A program made the position numbers and the translations under genes. From UBA8190 sp003453695 (GTDB taxonomy: Bacteria; Actinomycetota; Acidimicrobiia; Acidimicrobiales; UBA8190): a stretch of DNA of 64,000 nt. The stretch covers positions 1 to 64,000 of the forward strand of contig DAIRBY010000010.1 in NCBI GenBank assembly GCA_036796975.1. The letters are read 5' to 3'. Under the pieces are notes generated by a model that saw only the letters and a program-made list of their open reading frames with translations, was not told where the DNA came from and did no database searches. Shown here one piece after another: positions 1 through 8,088 of this stretch. Every line of letters begins with the position of its first letter. Within the stretch, counting starts at the first letter, position 1.

Positions 1-342
1 CTTGGCGGTCCGCTTGGCCGGAGCCCGCTTGGCAGCGGCCTTCTTGGTGGTCCGCCGCTTCGCAGTCCGCTTGGCGGCTTTCTTGGCCGGAGCGCGCTTG
101 GTCGTGCGCTTCGCCGTCGTCCGCTTCGCAGTCCGCCGCTTGGCGGTCCGCTTGGCAGCCTTCTTGGCCGGAGCGCGCTTGGTCGTGCGCTTCGCCGTCG
201 ACCGCTTCGCAGTCCGCTTCGCAGCCCGCTTCGCGGGGGCCCGCTTGGCGGTCCGCTTCGCGGGAGCCCGCTTGGCGGCCGCCTTCCTGGCGGGAGCCCG
301 CCGCTTGGCGGTCTTCCTTGCTGTGGCCCGCTTCACTGGCAT
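1..342 (-). CDS. Histone-like Lys/Arg/Ala-rich DNA-binding protein, partial
   Basis: The gene runs off the left edge: 114 codons are visible and the C-terminus is missing. The start is ATG at 342-340 with a GGAGG ribosome site at 355-351. The visible part is almost only Lys, Arg, Ala, Pro and Thr in degenerate units such as AKRAPAKK and AKRTAKR, with no acidic residue. Tails of this kind occur on mycobacterial HupB and on bacterial H1-like proteins, where they bind nucleic acid without sequence specificity. Here the repeats start within the first residues, so no folded HU domain precedes them; an H1- or Hc-like protein is more likely than HupB. A folded domain further on, outside the window, cannot be excluded. 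Confidence 0.75.
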   Translation of the reverse strand, partial: MPVKRATARKTAKRRAPARKAAAKRAPAKRTAKRAPAKRAAKRTAKRSTAKRTTKRAPAKKAAKRTAKRRTAKRTTAKRTTKRAPAKKAAKRTAKRRTTKKAAAKRAPAKRTAK

Positions 343-895
343 TCTGCATGCCTCCTTACGGCCTTCTGGCCGATATCTTCGTTGCTTACCTCGCCGGGGC
401 TCACCGTTCGGCATTCCTCGCCGGGGCTCGCCTGACGGCCTTCTTTGCCGTTTTGCTTGCTGCTTTCCTCGCCCGACTCACCGCGGCAAGACAAAACCAG
501 GGTTCGCCTGACGAATTTGCACCTCCGACCTGGGCAAACACCCGGTGGAGAGTGTGCCGCCCGAGCGGCAGATCTCGTGGTGTGCAGTGGGCTGTCGCTC
601 CATCACCTTGGGGACGTCACCGCCAGACATCGCGCTGCACCTTGCACGCAACGGGTGTCCGACATCGCGGCGACATGCCCCGAAATGCTCACTCGCTCCT
701 CCAGCCAATTCTGCAATCCCAACAATCAAAGATGGTTTTCGCGCAAAGGTCAAGCATTTCGCGTTGCAGCCCTCCAAATATCGCGGCGCGCACAGGCACG
801 TCGACGCACGTCAACGAGGCCGCGAAGCACCGCTGTGCGCGCCTTCGCATTGCACCTATGGACCGCGACGAGTCGCTTTGAGAGGATCGTGAACC
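343..895. other. Non-coding region between divergent genes
   Basis: I recognise no gene on either strand in these 553 bases. Features seen are a small perfect hairpin (CGGCC, loop AGAA, GGCCG) at 359-372, in the leader of the histone-like gene just upstream of its ribosome site, and a 13-base direct repeat (CTCGCCGGGGCTC) at 390-402 and 417-429. The rest is less GC-rich than its surroundings. It should hold the promoters of the divergent genes at 342 and 896, but I cannot place them. Confidence 0.5.
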
Positions 896-1141
896 ATGGC
901 GACATTGCCCGACGGCGCCTACGACGTCATCGTCATCGACGCGGAGACGACGGACGACGGCGACGTCAGACTCGAGCTCACCATCACGCTCGGAGCACAC
1001 GTGGGTCGAGTGATCGCGTTGCGCCGTCACCACGTCGTCGCTCCTGGAGGGGCCGTGCCCGACGTGACGGCGTTGCTCGGGATCCCCGGTACGCTGCGCG
1101 TCCGCAACGGCCAGCCGACCTTTCGTCCCGAGCTGGCGTGA
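896..1141 (+). CDS. Small conserved-looking protein ahead of TraG-like ATPase
   Basis: An 81-residue acidic protein that I do not recognise. The start is ATG at 896 after a GAGAGGA ribosome site. It has alternating beta-type hydrophobic stretches (near residues 9-14, 24-32 and 38-50), no signal peptide, no membrane segment and no cysteines, so a small soluble beta-rich or OB-like domain is possible. Its TGA stop overlaps the GTG start of the next gene, so the two are probably translated together and may act together. Reality as a gene rests on the ribosome site, strong G/C at third codon positions and the coupling. Function unknown. Confidence 0.7.
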   Translation: MATLPDGAYDVIVIDAETTDDGDVRLELTITLGAHVGRVIALRRHHVVAPGGAVPDVTALLGIPGTLRVRNGQPTFRPELA

Positions 1142-2592
1142 CCGGCGCCCAACAGGGCCGTGGGCAGCTGTATCTGGGGGCCGGGGCCCGGGGCCCCGCC
1201 TGGGCGCCCCCCGAGCAATCGGTCCTGGTCCTGGGGCCGCCCCGGTCCGGCAAGACCTCCTCCCTGGTGGTCCCCACCGTGCTGGCCGCCGGCGGCCCGG
1301 TCGTCTCGACCTCCACCAAGCCCGACGTGCTGGAGGCCACCTTGCCCTGGCGCCGCCGGCGCGGACCCTGTCTGCTCTTCGACCCCAGTGGAACCGTGCC
1401 CACGCCCGACGGCGTGCAGCGAGTGCGGTGGTCACCAGTGCCGGCGTGCGCTCGGTGGGACGATGCGCTCCTGGTGGCGCGCGCCTTGGTGGGCGCCACC
1501 CGCCCGCTGTCGGAGTCGCCGGCAAGTGGCGGCACCGACCACTGGCGTGAGCGCGCCGAGGCACTGCTGGCGCCCCTGCTGCACGCGGCTGCTCTGTCCG
1601 ACGAACAACTCCCTGCCGTCGTGTCGTGGGTCGACCGCCGCCAGGCAAGCAAGGCGCTCGGAGTCCTCGACGACGCCGGCGCCAACGTGGCCGCCGATCT
1701 GCTGGCCGGCATCGCCACCACCGAGAGCAGGGAGCAGAGCGGCATCTGGTCCACGGCATCGGGTGTCCTGGCCGGGTATCGCAGCCAATCGGCCCTGGCG
1801 AGCACCGTAGACCCCGACTTCGACGCCGCAGCGTTCTGCCAGTCACCCTCGGCGCTGTACGTGTGCGCCACCGGCCGCCACCAGGCGCTGGTTGCTCCCA
1901 TGGTGGTGGGGCTGCTCACCGAGATCCGCACCGCTGCCTACGACGCCCATGCCCGCGCCCTGCGCACCGGCACCGGAGTCCCGCCAGCAGTCGTCCTCGC
2001 CCTCGACGAGGTGGCCAACATCGCCCCGGTACCCGATCTCCCGTCGATGGTCAGCGAAGGAGGCGGGCAAGGACTGCTGACGCTGGCATGCCTGCAGGAC
2101 CTGTCACAGGCGAGAGGCCGATGGGGCCCAGCCGCCGAAGGATTGCTTTCCTTGTTCGGCACGACGGTGGTGCTGCCCGGGATCGGTGACGTGCGCACGC
2201 TGGAGGCGCTGTCGGCACTGGCCGGAGAGGAGGACGTCCTCACCCGCTCGGTGACGGCGGCAGCCGTGCCGTCTCGAAGCGGGCCGGCGAAGGAGCTGTG
2301 CATCCAGCTGCTCGAGTCGGCCGGACGACGATCTCTGCGCAGCGCGCAGGTGCCGTCCACGATCACCACCGCATCGCGCCGTCAAGCACGCCTCCCCGTC
2401 GACGTGCTCGGCCGGGGACGACCGGGGATGGCGGTGGTGGTGGACGAGCGCAACACGGTGGGCTGGGTGGGGCTCACCCCGTGGTTCGCCCATGAGCCGT
2501 GGAGGACGATGGTGGAGGGCCCCGCCCGGCTCCCCGGCCGAGCCGTGGAGGGAGGGAAGGGCCGGGGAGCAGAGCGAACATATGTTCGATAA
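1138..2592 (+). CDS. TraG/VirD4-like coupling-protein ATPase (TraM-recognition type)
   Basis: 484 residues from GTG 1138, which overlaps the preceding stop (GTGA). The Walker A motif GPPRSGKT is at about residues 33-40 and Walker B (VVLALDEVAN) near 285-294, followed by a segment of the type that selects DNA or protein substrates in VirD4/TraG coupling proteins. Family members are hexameric pumps at the inner membrane that feed DNA or effectors into type IV secretion systems. This one lacks the usual N-terminal membrane helices, starting about 30 residues before the P-loop. No relaxase, VirB-type gene or integrase is in the window, so it is solitary here. Its last codons contain the SOS box of imuA. 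A role in conjugation is not shown. Confidence 0.8.
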   Translation: MTGAQQGRGQLYLGAGARGPAWAPPEQSVLVLGPPRSGKTSSLVVPTVLAAGGPVVSTSTKPDVLEATLPWRRRRGPCLLFDPSGTVPTPDGVQRVRWSPVPACARWDDALLVARALVGATRPLSESPASGGTDHWRERAEALLAPLLHAAALSDEQLPAVVSWVDRRQASKALGVLDDAGANVAADLLAGIATTESREQSGIWSTASGVLAGYRSQSALASTVDPDFDAAAFCQSPSALYVCATGRHQALVAPMVVGLLTEIRTAAYDAHARALRTGTGVPPAVVLALDEVANIAPVPDLPSMVSEGGGQGLLTLACLQDLSQARGRWGPAAEGLLSLFGTTVVLPGIGDVRTLEALSALAGEEDVLTRSVTAAAVPSRSGPAKELCIQLLESAGRRSLRSAQVPSTITTASRRQARLPVDVLGRGRPGMAVVVDERNTVGWVGLTPWFAHEPWRTMVEGPARLPGRAVEGGKGRGAERTYVR

Positions 2593-2595
2593 CCT
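2574..2595 (+). promoter_or_regulatory. SOS (LexA) box abutting the imuA -10 element
   Basis: CGAACATATGTTCG at 2575-2588 is a perfect 14-base palindrome and matches the actinobacterial LexA box TCGAACNNNNGTTCGA at all but the first base (2574 is G). It is followed at once by TAACCT (2590-2595), a TANNNT -10 element, then eight bases and the imuA ATG at 2604. LexA bound here would cover the promoter. The mRNA should be leaderless or nearly so. The box lies inside the last codons of the TraG-like gene. Confidence 0.9.
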
Positions 2596-2603
2596 CCCCT
2601 CCG

Positions 2604-3275
2604 ATGGCCCTCTCCGCCCCCGCCGGGATCGACGTGACCCTCTCGGCCCGGGTGCGCCCGACCTCCGATCGCCGGGACCAGCTCCTCCCCCTGCTCCCGG
2701 CGCTGGGACCCATGGTCCCGGGGGGCGGGCTACCCCGAGGAGCGGTGGTGGCGGTGAGGGCCGGATCCGAAGGAGGCGCCGGAGGGGCCACCACCTTGGC
2801 CTTCTCCCTCCTGGCAGAGGCCACCGCCACCGGGTCGTGGTGTGCAGCGGTGGGCGTCCCGGATGCCGGCGTGCTGGCGCTGGCCGAGATGGGCGTCGAC
2901 CTCGATCACCTGGTCCTGGTCCCCCACCCCGGAGCCCGCTGGATGGAGGCGGCCGCCTACCTGGTGGAGGGGATGGACGCCGTGCTCGTGTGCCCACCCG
3001 GGCCGGTGCGCCCCGGACCGGCCCGGAGGTTGGCGGCCCGGGCCCGGGAACGCCGGGCCGCCTTGGTGGTCTTGGCCCGGCATTCTCCCTGGCCAGAGGG
3101 CCCAGAACTCCAGCTGACGGTGGGACGCGGACGCTGGATGGGTGCGGGCCGGGGCCACGGGCACCTGCAGGGCCGGCGGGTCGAGGTGGTGAGCAGTGGA
3201 CGGCGGGGGGCGTCGCGACCGGTGCGAACAGAGCTGTGGCTGCCCTCCGGGTCGGGGGCCCCGGCGGCGCCGTAG
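2604..3275 (+). CDS. imuA: ImuA-type RecA-like mutasome subunit
   Basis: 223 residues from ATG 2604, chosen because it sits eight bases after the -10 element. This is the actinobacterial ImuA type, a RecA-fold accessory protein of the DnaE2/ImuB translesion complex. The P-loop region (about residues 53-63, GSEGGAGGATT) is Gly-rich but lacks the usual Lys, so ATP binding by a standard Walker A is doubtful. A second core strand (MDAVLVCPPG) is seen near residue 125. It is first in the SOS-controlled imuA-imuB-dnaE2 set and ends 69 bases before imuB. Identification rests mainly on order and on the shape of the RecA-like core; similarity is modest. Confidence 0.8.
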   Translation: MALSAPAGIDVTLSARVRPTSDRRDQLLPLLPALGPMVPGGGLPRGAVVAVRAGSEGGAGGATTLAFSLLAEATATGSWCAAVGVPDAGVLALAEMGVDLDHLVLVPHPGARWMEAAAYLVEGMDAVLVCPPGPVRPGPARRLAARARERRAALVVLARHSPWPEGPELQLTVGRGRWMGAGRGHGHLQGRRVEVVSSGRRGASRPVRTELWLPSGSGAPAAP

Positions 3276-3344
3276 GCGCGGCCGGGAGCCGCACGAAGAA
3301 GAGGAAGAGGACAAGAAGAAAAGAGGTATGGGCGGAGGCCCGCC

Positions 3345-4463
3345 ATGGAGCGATTGCTGGTCGTGCTGTGCCCGGAGCTGCTCGAGGAGCAGGAGGACGG
3401 GCGGGCGGCCCGGACGTTCGCCGGGGTCGTCGAGGTGGTGGAGAGCTTCTCGCCGGCGGCCGGGGCGGTACGACCCGGGGTCTGTGCCGTGCCCACCCGG
3501 GGCCCGTCTCGCTACTTCGGCGGGGACGTCCGCCTGGCCGGGCTCGTGAGGACGGCTCTGAGCCGGACGGACACAGCCCTCGGCCGGGTCGAGGGGCACA
3601 TCGGCGTGGCCGACGGGTTGTTCGTCGCCGTGCTGGCGGCCCGGGCCGCCGGTGACGAGCCGGTGGTGGTGCCGGCGGGAGCGAGCGCCCGCTTTCTCGC
3701 CCCCTGGCCGGTCGAGGCGCTGGAGCGACCCGAGCTGGCCGATCTGCTCCGCCGCCTGGGCATTCGCACCTTGGGAGCGTTCGCCGCCCTGCCCACCCGC
3801 CACGTGCTCGGCCGGCTGGGCACCCAGGGATCGGTGTGCCACGAGCTGGCCCGGGGGATGCGCAGCGAGCTCCCCGGCTACCGCCTCGTCCCCCGTCCCC
3901 ACCCGGCGACGGCCGCTACCGGCGACGGGAGCGCCGGGGCCCAGGTGCGCCAGGCCGGGTTCTGGGGGGAGGCGGCCGAGGCCGAGGCCCGGGCCGAGCG
4001 GGCCTTGGGACACCTGGAGCAGCTCCTCCCTCCCGACGGCGTGGCGGTGGGCCGGCTCCAAGGTGGGCGGGGGCCGGCGGAACGAGCCCGTCTCGTGCCC
4101 TGGGGGGGACGGCGCCTGGACCCCGCCGGTCCGGGGCCCGAGCCCTGGCCGGGGCAGCTCCCCGCCCCCGCGCCGGCGTCGGTGTTGGCGCGGGTGCCGG
4201 CGTCGGTGGTGGACGGCCGGGGAGCCGAGCTGGAGGTGGGCCCGTCGGGATTGCCGAGCGCCCCGCCGGAGCAGCTGTCGGTCAGGGGTGGACCGTGGCA
4301 ACCGGTGACGGCGTGGGCGGGCCCGTGGCCGGTGGACGAGCGCTGGTGGTCGAGACGCAAGCGGCGCCGGCGGGCGCGCATGCAGTTGGTCACGTCCTGC
4401 GGCATGGCCTACCTGGTGGTGCGGGAGGACGCCGGATGGTGGGTGGAGGGGGCCTACGACTGA
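3345..4463 (+). CDS. imuB: ImuB, catalytically inactive Y-family polymerase homologue, short form
   Basis: 372 residues from ATG 3345 with GGAGG upstream. ImuB is a hub without polymerase activity that binds the sliding clamp, DnaE2 and ImuA. The N-terminal fold (RYFGGD near 51, GVADGLFVAVLAARAAG near 88), the helix-hairpin-helix region (LADLLRRLGIRTLGAFAALP) and the C-terminal module (GFWG, LQGGRGPAE, WPVDERWW and the end WWVEGAYD) all match actinobacterial ImuB. About 35 residues (roughly 170-205) join the polymerase-like part to GFWG, where ImuB proteins of about 500 residues carry about 100 more, including the little-finger region. Either this is a natural short form or that segment was lost. 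Its TGA at 4461-4463 overlaps the conserved beginning of dnaE2. Confidence 0.85.
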   Translation: MERLLVVLCPELLEEQEDGRAARTFAGVVEVVESFSPAAGAVRPGVCAVPTRGPSRYFGGDVRLAGLVRTALSRTDTALGRVEGHIGVADGLFVAVLAARAAGDEPVVVPAGASARFLAPWPVEALERPELADLLRRLGIRTLGAFAALPTRHVLGRLGTQGSVCHELARGMRSELPGYRLVPRPHPATAATGDGSAGAQVRQAGFWGEAAEAEARAERALGHLEQLLPPDGVAVGRLQGGRGPAERARLVPWGGRRLDPAGPGPEPWPGQLPAPAPASVLARVPASVVDGRGAELEVGPSGLPSAPPEQLSVRGGPWQPVTAWAGPWPVDERWWSRRKRRRRARMQLVTSCGMAYLVVREDAGWWVEGAYD

Positions 4464-7400
4464 GCACCACCCCTACGCCGAGCTGCACTGCCACTCGAAC
4501 TTCAGCTTCCTGGACGGGGCCTCGCATCCAGAGGAGTTGGTGACCGAGGCGGCGCGCCTCGGGCTCGAGGCACTGGCCCTCACCGATCACGACGGGTTGT
4601 ACGGCGTCGTCCGCTTCGCCCGGACCGCCAGTGCCGTGGGCCTGGCATCGGTGTTCGGCGCCGAGATCACCTTGTCGCCGTCACCGGTGACACCGGGCGA
4701 CGCCCCCGGCCCCGGCCCGGCGCGCACCCAGGTCCCCGATCCACCCGGCGCCCACCTGGTGGTCCTCGCCCGCAGCCCCGCCGGCTACGCCCGCCTCAGC
4801 CGGGCGCTGGCCGAGGCGCAGCTGGCCGGCGGCGAGAAGGGACGTCCCACCTCCACCCTCGACCGTCTGGCCGAGACGGCCGGCGGGCAGTGGCTGGTGC
4901 TCACCGGCTGCCGCAAGGGAGCGGTGCCCTCGGCGCTCACCGGTGCCGGGCCACGAGCAGCCCGGCGCGCCCTCGACGAGCTGGTGGCCCGCTTCGGCCG
5001 CGACAACGTGGTGGTGGAGCTGTGGGACCACGGCAACCCGCTCGACACCGCCCGCAACGACGTCTTGGCCCGGCTGGCCATCGAAGCGGGCGTGGAGCTG
5101 GTCGCCACCAACAACGTGCACTACGCCACGCCGGCGCGACGGCGGCTGGCCGAGGTGCTGGCGGCGGTGCGGGCGGGGCGACCGCTCGAGCAGCTGCAGG
5201 GCTGGCTGCCTGCCGCCGGCACGGCCGGGTTGCGCTCGGGAGCGGAACAGGAGCGTCGCTTCGCCCGCTGGCCCGGTGTGGTGCGGCGCGCCGCCGAGCT
5301 GGGGCGCGCCTGTGCCTTCGACCTGCGCCTGGTGGCTCCGGGACTGCCCGATTTCCCCGTGCCGCAAGGACACGACGAACAGAGCTGGCTCTGTGAGCTG
5401 ACCCGGCGCGGCGCCGAGGAGCGCTACGGCCTCCGAGGCGCCGAGCGGGTACGCGGTGCGTGGCACCAGGTCGACCACGAGCTCGAGGTGATCGGGGCGC
5501 TGGGCTATGCGGGCTACTTCCTCATCGTGTGGGACATCGTCGAGTTCTGCCGGCAACACGACATCTACTGCCAAGGGCGGGGGTCGGCGGCCAACTCGGC
5601 GGTGTGCTTCGCCCTCGGCATCACCCGGGCCGACGCCGTGAAGCTGGGGCTGCTCTTCGAGCGCTTCCTCTCCCCCGAACGCGACGGGCCGCCCGACATC
5701 GACGTGGACATCGAGTCGGAACGGCGGGAGGAAGTGATCGCCTACGTCTACGAGCGCTACGGACGCCAGTACGCCGCCCAGGTGGCCAACGTCATCACCT
5801 ACCGTGCCCGCTCCGCCATCCGCGACGTGGGCAAGGCGCTCGGGCACTCCGTGGAGGAAGTGGACCGCTGGGCCAAGGAGATCGACCACTACGACACCCT
5901 CGACGGGGACGGCCGGCTGCCTCAGCCGCTGCGCCGGCTGGCGTGCGAGGTGCTCGACTTCCCCCGCCATCTCGGCCTGCACTCGGGGGGGATGGTGCTG
6001 TGCGACCGGCCCGTGATCGAGGTGTGCCCGGTGGAGTGGGCGCGCCATCCGGGGCGCACCGCACTGCAGTGGGACAAGGACGACTGTGCGGCGGCGGGAC
6101 TGGTGAAGTTCGACCTCCTCGGCCTGGGCATGCTCGATGCGCTGCACCGCTGCGTCGACCTGGTGGGCGACGCCCACGGGATCGAGGTGGACCTGGCGCA
6201 ACTGGAACAGGAGGACGCCGTCTACGACATGCTGTGCCGGGCCGACACCGTGGGCGTGTTCCAGGTGGAGAGCCGGGCCCAGATGGCCACGTTGCCGCGC
6301 ATCAAGCCCCGCACCTTCTCGGACCTGGTCATCGAGGTGGCCATCATCCGGCCCGGTCCCATCCAGGGCGGCTCGGTCCATCCCTACATCCGCAGGCGCC
6401 AGGGCACCGAGGCGCCCGACCCACCCCACCCCCTCTTGGCGCGGGCGCTGGGCAAGACGTTGGGCGTGCCGCTGTTCCAGGAGCAGCTCATGCAGATCGC
6501 CATCGACGCCGCCGGCTTCAGCGGCGCCGAGGCCGACGAGCTGCGCCAGGCCATGAGCGCCAAGCGGTCGGGCGAGCGCATGGCCAAGCTGCGCGACCGG
6601 CTCTTCGCCGGCATGGCAGGCCGCGGCATCACCGGCCAAGTGGCCGAGGACATCTTCGCCAAGCTGTCGGCGTTCTCCGCCTTCGGCTTCCCCGAGAGCC
6701 ACGCCGTGTCCTTCGCCTATCTCGTCTACTCGAGCGCCTGGTTGAAGCTGCACTATCCGGCTGCCTTCTGCGCGGCGCTGCTCAATGCCCAGCCCATGGG
6801 GTTCTGGGCTCCGCAGTCGCTCGTGGCCGACGCCCGTCGCCACGGGGTGGAGGTGCGCCGGCCGCACGTGAACAGCTCCGCCGCCCAGGCGTCGCTGGAA
6901 TGGGACCAAGAGGAGTTCGTCCGGGACTCGGCGACGCAGCCCGCCATCCGCCTGGGGCTGGAGTCGGTCCGCAGCGTGGGCCAGGACCTGGCGACGCGCA
7001 TCGCCGACGGGCGACCCTACGAGTCGGTACAGGACCTGGTGCGCAGGACCCAGGTGGGCAGGACGCAGCTCGAGGCGCTGGCCACCGCCGGGGCCCTGAG
7101 CGAATTGCCGCCGCGGCCGGGGGCCCGGCCCGCCTTCGAGCGTCGACAGGCGTTGTGGGCGGCCGGCGCAGTCGCCCAGGCCGGGGCCGGGCGCCTTCCC
7201 GGCATCGTCACCGGGGAGGAAGCACCACGGTTGCCCGAGTTGACGGTGGCCGAGGAAGTGGAGGCGGATCTGTGGGCCACCGGCATCACGGTGGGCACCT
7301 CGGCCTTGGAGCTGGTGCGGCCCCAGCTCGACGCCCTGGGCGTCATCCCCGCCGCCGCCCTGGCCGGGGCCGAGACCGACGGCAAGGTGCTCGTGGGAGG

Positions 7401-7656
7401 AGTTGTCACCCATCGACAGCGGCCCGACAGCGCCGGCGGCACGGTGTTCCTGAACCTCGAGGACGACACCGGGATGGTGAACGTCATCTGCTCGCCCGGT
7501 GCCTGGCAGCGCTTCCGGTCAGCAGCCCGGCGCTCGCCGGCGTTGCTGGTGCGCGGCCGGCTGGAACGGACCGAGGGCGCCGTCAGTGTGGTGGCCGAGA
7601 AGATCTCCCCCCTCGAGCTGGCCGTGACCGGGCCACCCTCGCGCGACTTCCGCTGA
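4462..7656 (+). CDS. dnaE2: Error-prone DNA polymerase III alpha DnaE2; start codon unclear
   Basis: About 1064 residues, normal for DnaE2, the C-family polymerase used for translesion synthesis with ImuA and ImuB. A PHP domain comes first (HCH at 4486-4494, LTDHDG), then the polymerase core with the acidic motif PDIDVDIES (about residues 411-419) and GVFQVESRAQM, then helix-hairpin-helix and OB domains (about 970-1040), ending SRDFR as DnaE2 does. The first conserved residues (YAELHCHSN) begin at 4474, but this frame, open from 4309, has no ATG, GTG or TTG before TTG 4537. Starting there would remove the first PHP metal ligands. The feature is therefore drawn from the first codon after the imuB overlap; see findings. 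Confidence 0.92.
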   Translation, partial: EHHPYAELHCHSNFSFLDGASHPEELVTEAARLGLEALALTDHDGLYGVVRFARTASAVGLASVFGAEITLSPSPVTPGDAPGPGPARTQVPDPPGAHLVVLARSPAGYARLSRALAEAQLAGGEKGRPTSTLDRLAETAGGQWLVLTGCRKGAVPSALTGAGPRAARRALDELVARFGRDNVVVELWDHGNPLDTARNDVLARLAIEAGVELVATNNVHYATPARRRLAEVLAAVRAGRPLEQLQGWLPAAGTAGLRSGAEQERRFARWPGVVRRAAELGRACAFDLRLVAPGLPDFPVPQGHDEQSWLCELTRRGAEERYGLRGAERVRGAWHQVDHELEVIGALGYAGYFLIVWDIVEFCRQHDIYCQGRGSAANSAVCFALGITRADAVKLGLLFERFLSPERDGPPDIDVDIESERREEVIAYVYERYGRQYAAQVANVITYRARSAIRDVGKALGHSVEEVDRWAKEIDHYDTLDGDGRLPQPLRRLACEVLDFPRHLGLHSGGMVLCDRPVIEVCPVEWARHPGRTALQWDKDDCAAAGLVKFDLLGLGMLDALHRCVDLVGDAHGIEVDLAQLEQEDAVYDMLCRADTVGVFQVESRAQMATLPRIKPRTFSDLVIEVAIIRPGPIQGGSVHPYIRRRQGTEAPDPPHPLLARALGKTLGVPLFQEQLMQIAIDAAGFSGAEADELRQAMSAKRSGERMAKLRDRLFAGMAGRGITGQVAEDIFAKLSAFSAFGFPESHAVSFAYLVYSSAWLKLHYPAAFCAALLNAQPMGFWAPQSLVADARRHGVEVRRPHVNSSAAQASLEWDQEEFVRDSATQPAIRLGLESVRSVGQDLATRIADGRPYESVQDLVRRTQVGRTQLEALATAGALSELPPRPGARPAFERRQALWAAGAVAQAGAGRLPGIVTGEEAPRLPELTVAEEVEADLWATGITVGTSALELVRPQLDALGVIPAAALAGAETDGKVLVGGVVTHRQRPDSAGGTVFLNLEDDTGMVNVICSPGAWQRFRSAARRSPALLVRGRLERTEGAVSVVAEKISPLELAVTGPPSRDFR

Positions 7657-7777
7657 CCGCGGCCCGGCGCGAGTTGGCCGGAAATTGCCTAAAGCCGTAA
7701 AGCCCGACCTTCGTTGGGTCGATACCTCAGCTGAGCCTTGGCGCGAGGCTCGGACACCAGCACGAACAGGAGCGGCC

Positions 7778-7966
7778 ATGTCGAGCTGTGCCGGCCAGTT
7801 GGTCGTCCACCGCGACGGCACCGCCGCCTACTGCACCGAGGAAAAAGAGGAGCGCTCGTGCGCTGGCGAGGACCGTCCACATCGGCGCGGGGTTTGCGCC
7901 TGCCGGCTGGTTCGAACCGACGACTGCCCCTACTGCGCCTCGCTCTCCCTCACGCCGGCATCCTGA
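7778..7966 (+). CDS. Small Cys-rich protein, copy A
   Basis: 62 residues from ATG 7778, with AGGAG six bases upstream. It has Cys at 4, 19, 28, 40, 42, 50 and 53, the last two as CPYC, and the core LVVHRDG followed by AYC, consistent with a small zinc-binding fold. The protein encoded at 8089 aligns with it almost without gaps (HRDG, AYC, EE, CAG, PH, GV, ACR, CxxC), so the two are tandem duplicates; this copy is more diverged and ends sooner. It lies about 120 bases after dnaE2 on the same strand. I do not recognise the family and assign no function. Confidence 0.65.
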   Translation: MSSCAGQLVVHRDGTAAYCTEEKEERSCAGEDRPHRRGVCACRLVRTDDCPYCASLSLTPAS

Positions 7967-8088
7967 CGCACTGCGGTCGTTTCGTCTCAACGACCACGAG
8001 CGGTGGCAATTGGTTGTTATGGGCTTGCTCCAGCGTCGGCCTTCCCCCGCCGATTTCGTGAGAGAGGTGCCGGGGAGGTACGAGGGGC

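Noticed and set aside
1..342. Short tandem repeats that could look like a CRISPR array or satellite
   Set aside because: They are a coding repeat of Lys/Arg/Ala units in one open frame, without equal spacers.
390..429. 13-base direct repeat CTCGCCGGGGCTC
   Set aside because: Two copies only in GC-rich DNA, not placed as an operator or att site.
1138..2592. Integrated conjugative element suggested by the TraG-like gene
   Set aside because: No integrase, relaxase, VirB genes or att repeats are visible, and tRNA-Gln at 8718 is intact without a nearby partial copy.
4681..7413. Long open frame antisense to dnaE2
   Set aside because: An effect of high GC at third codon positions; the dnaE2 reading is complete and conserved.
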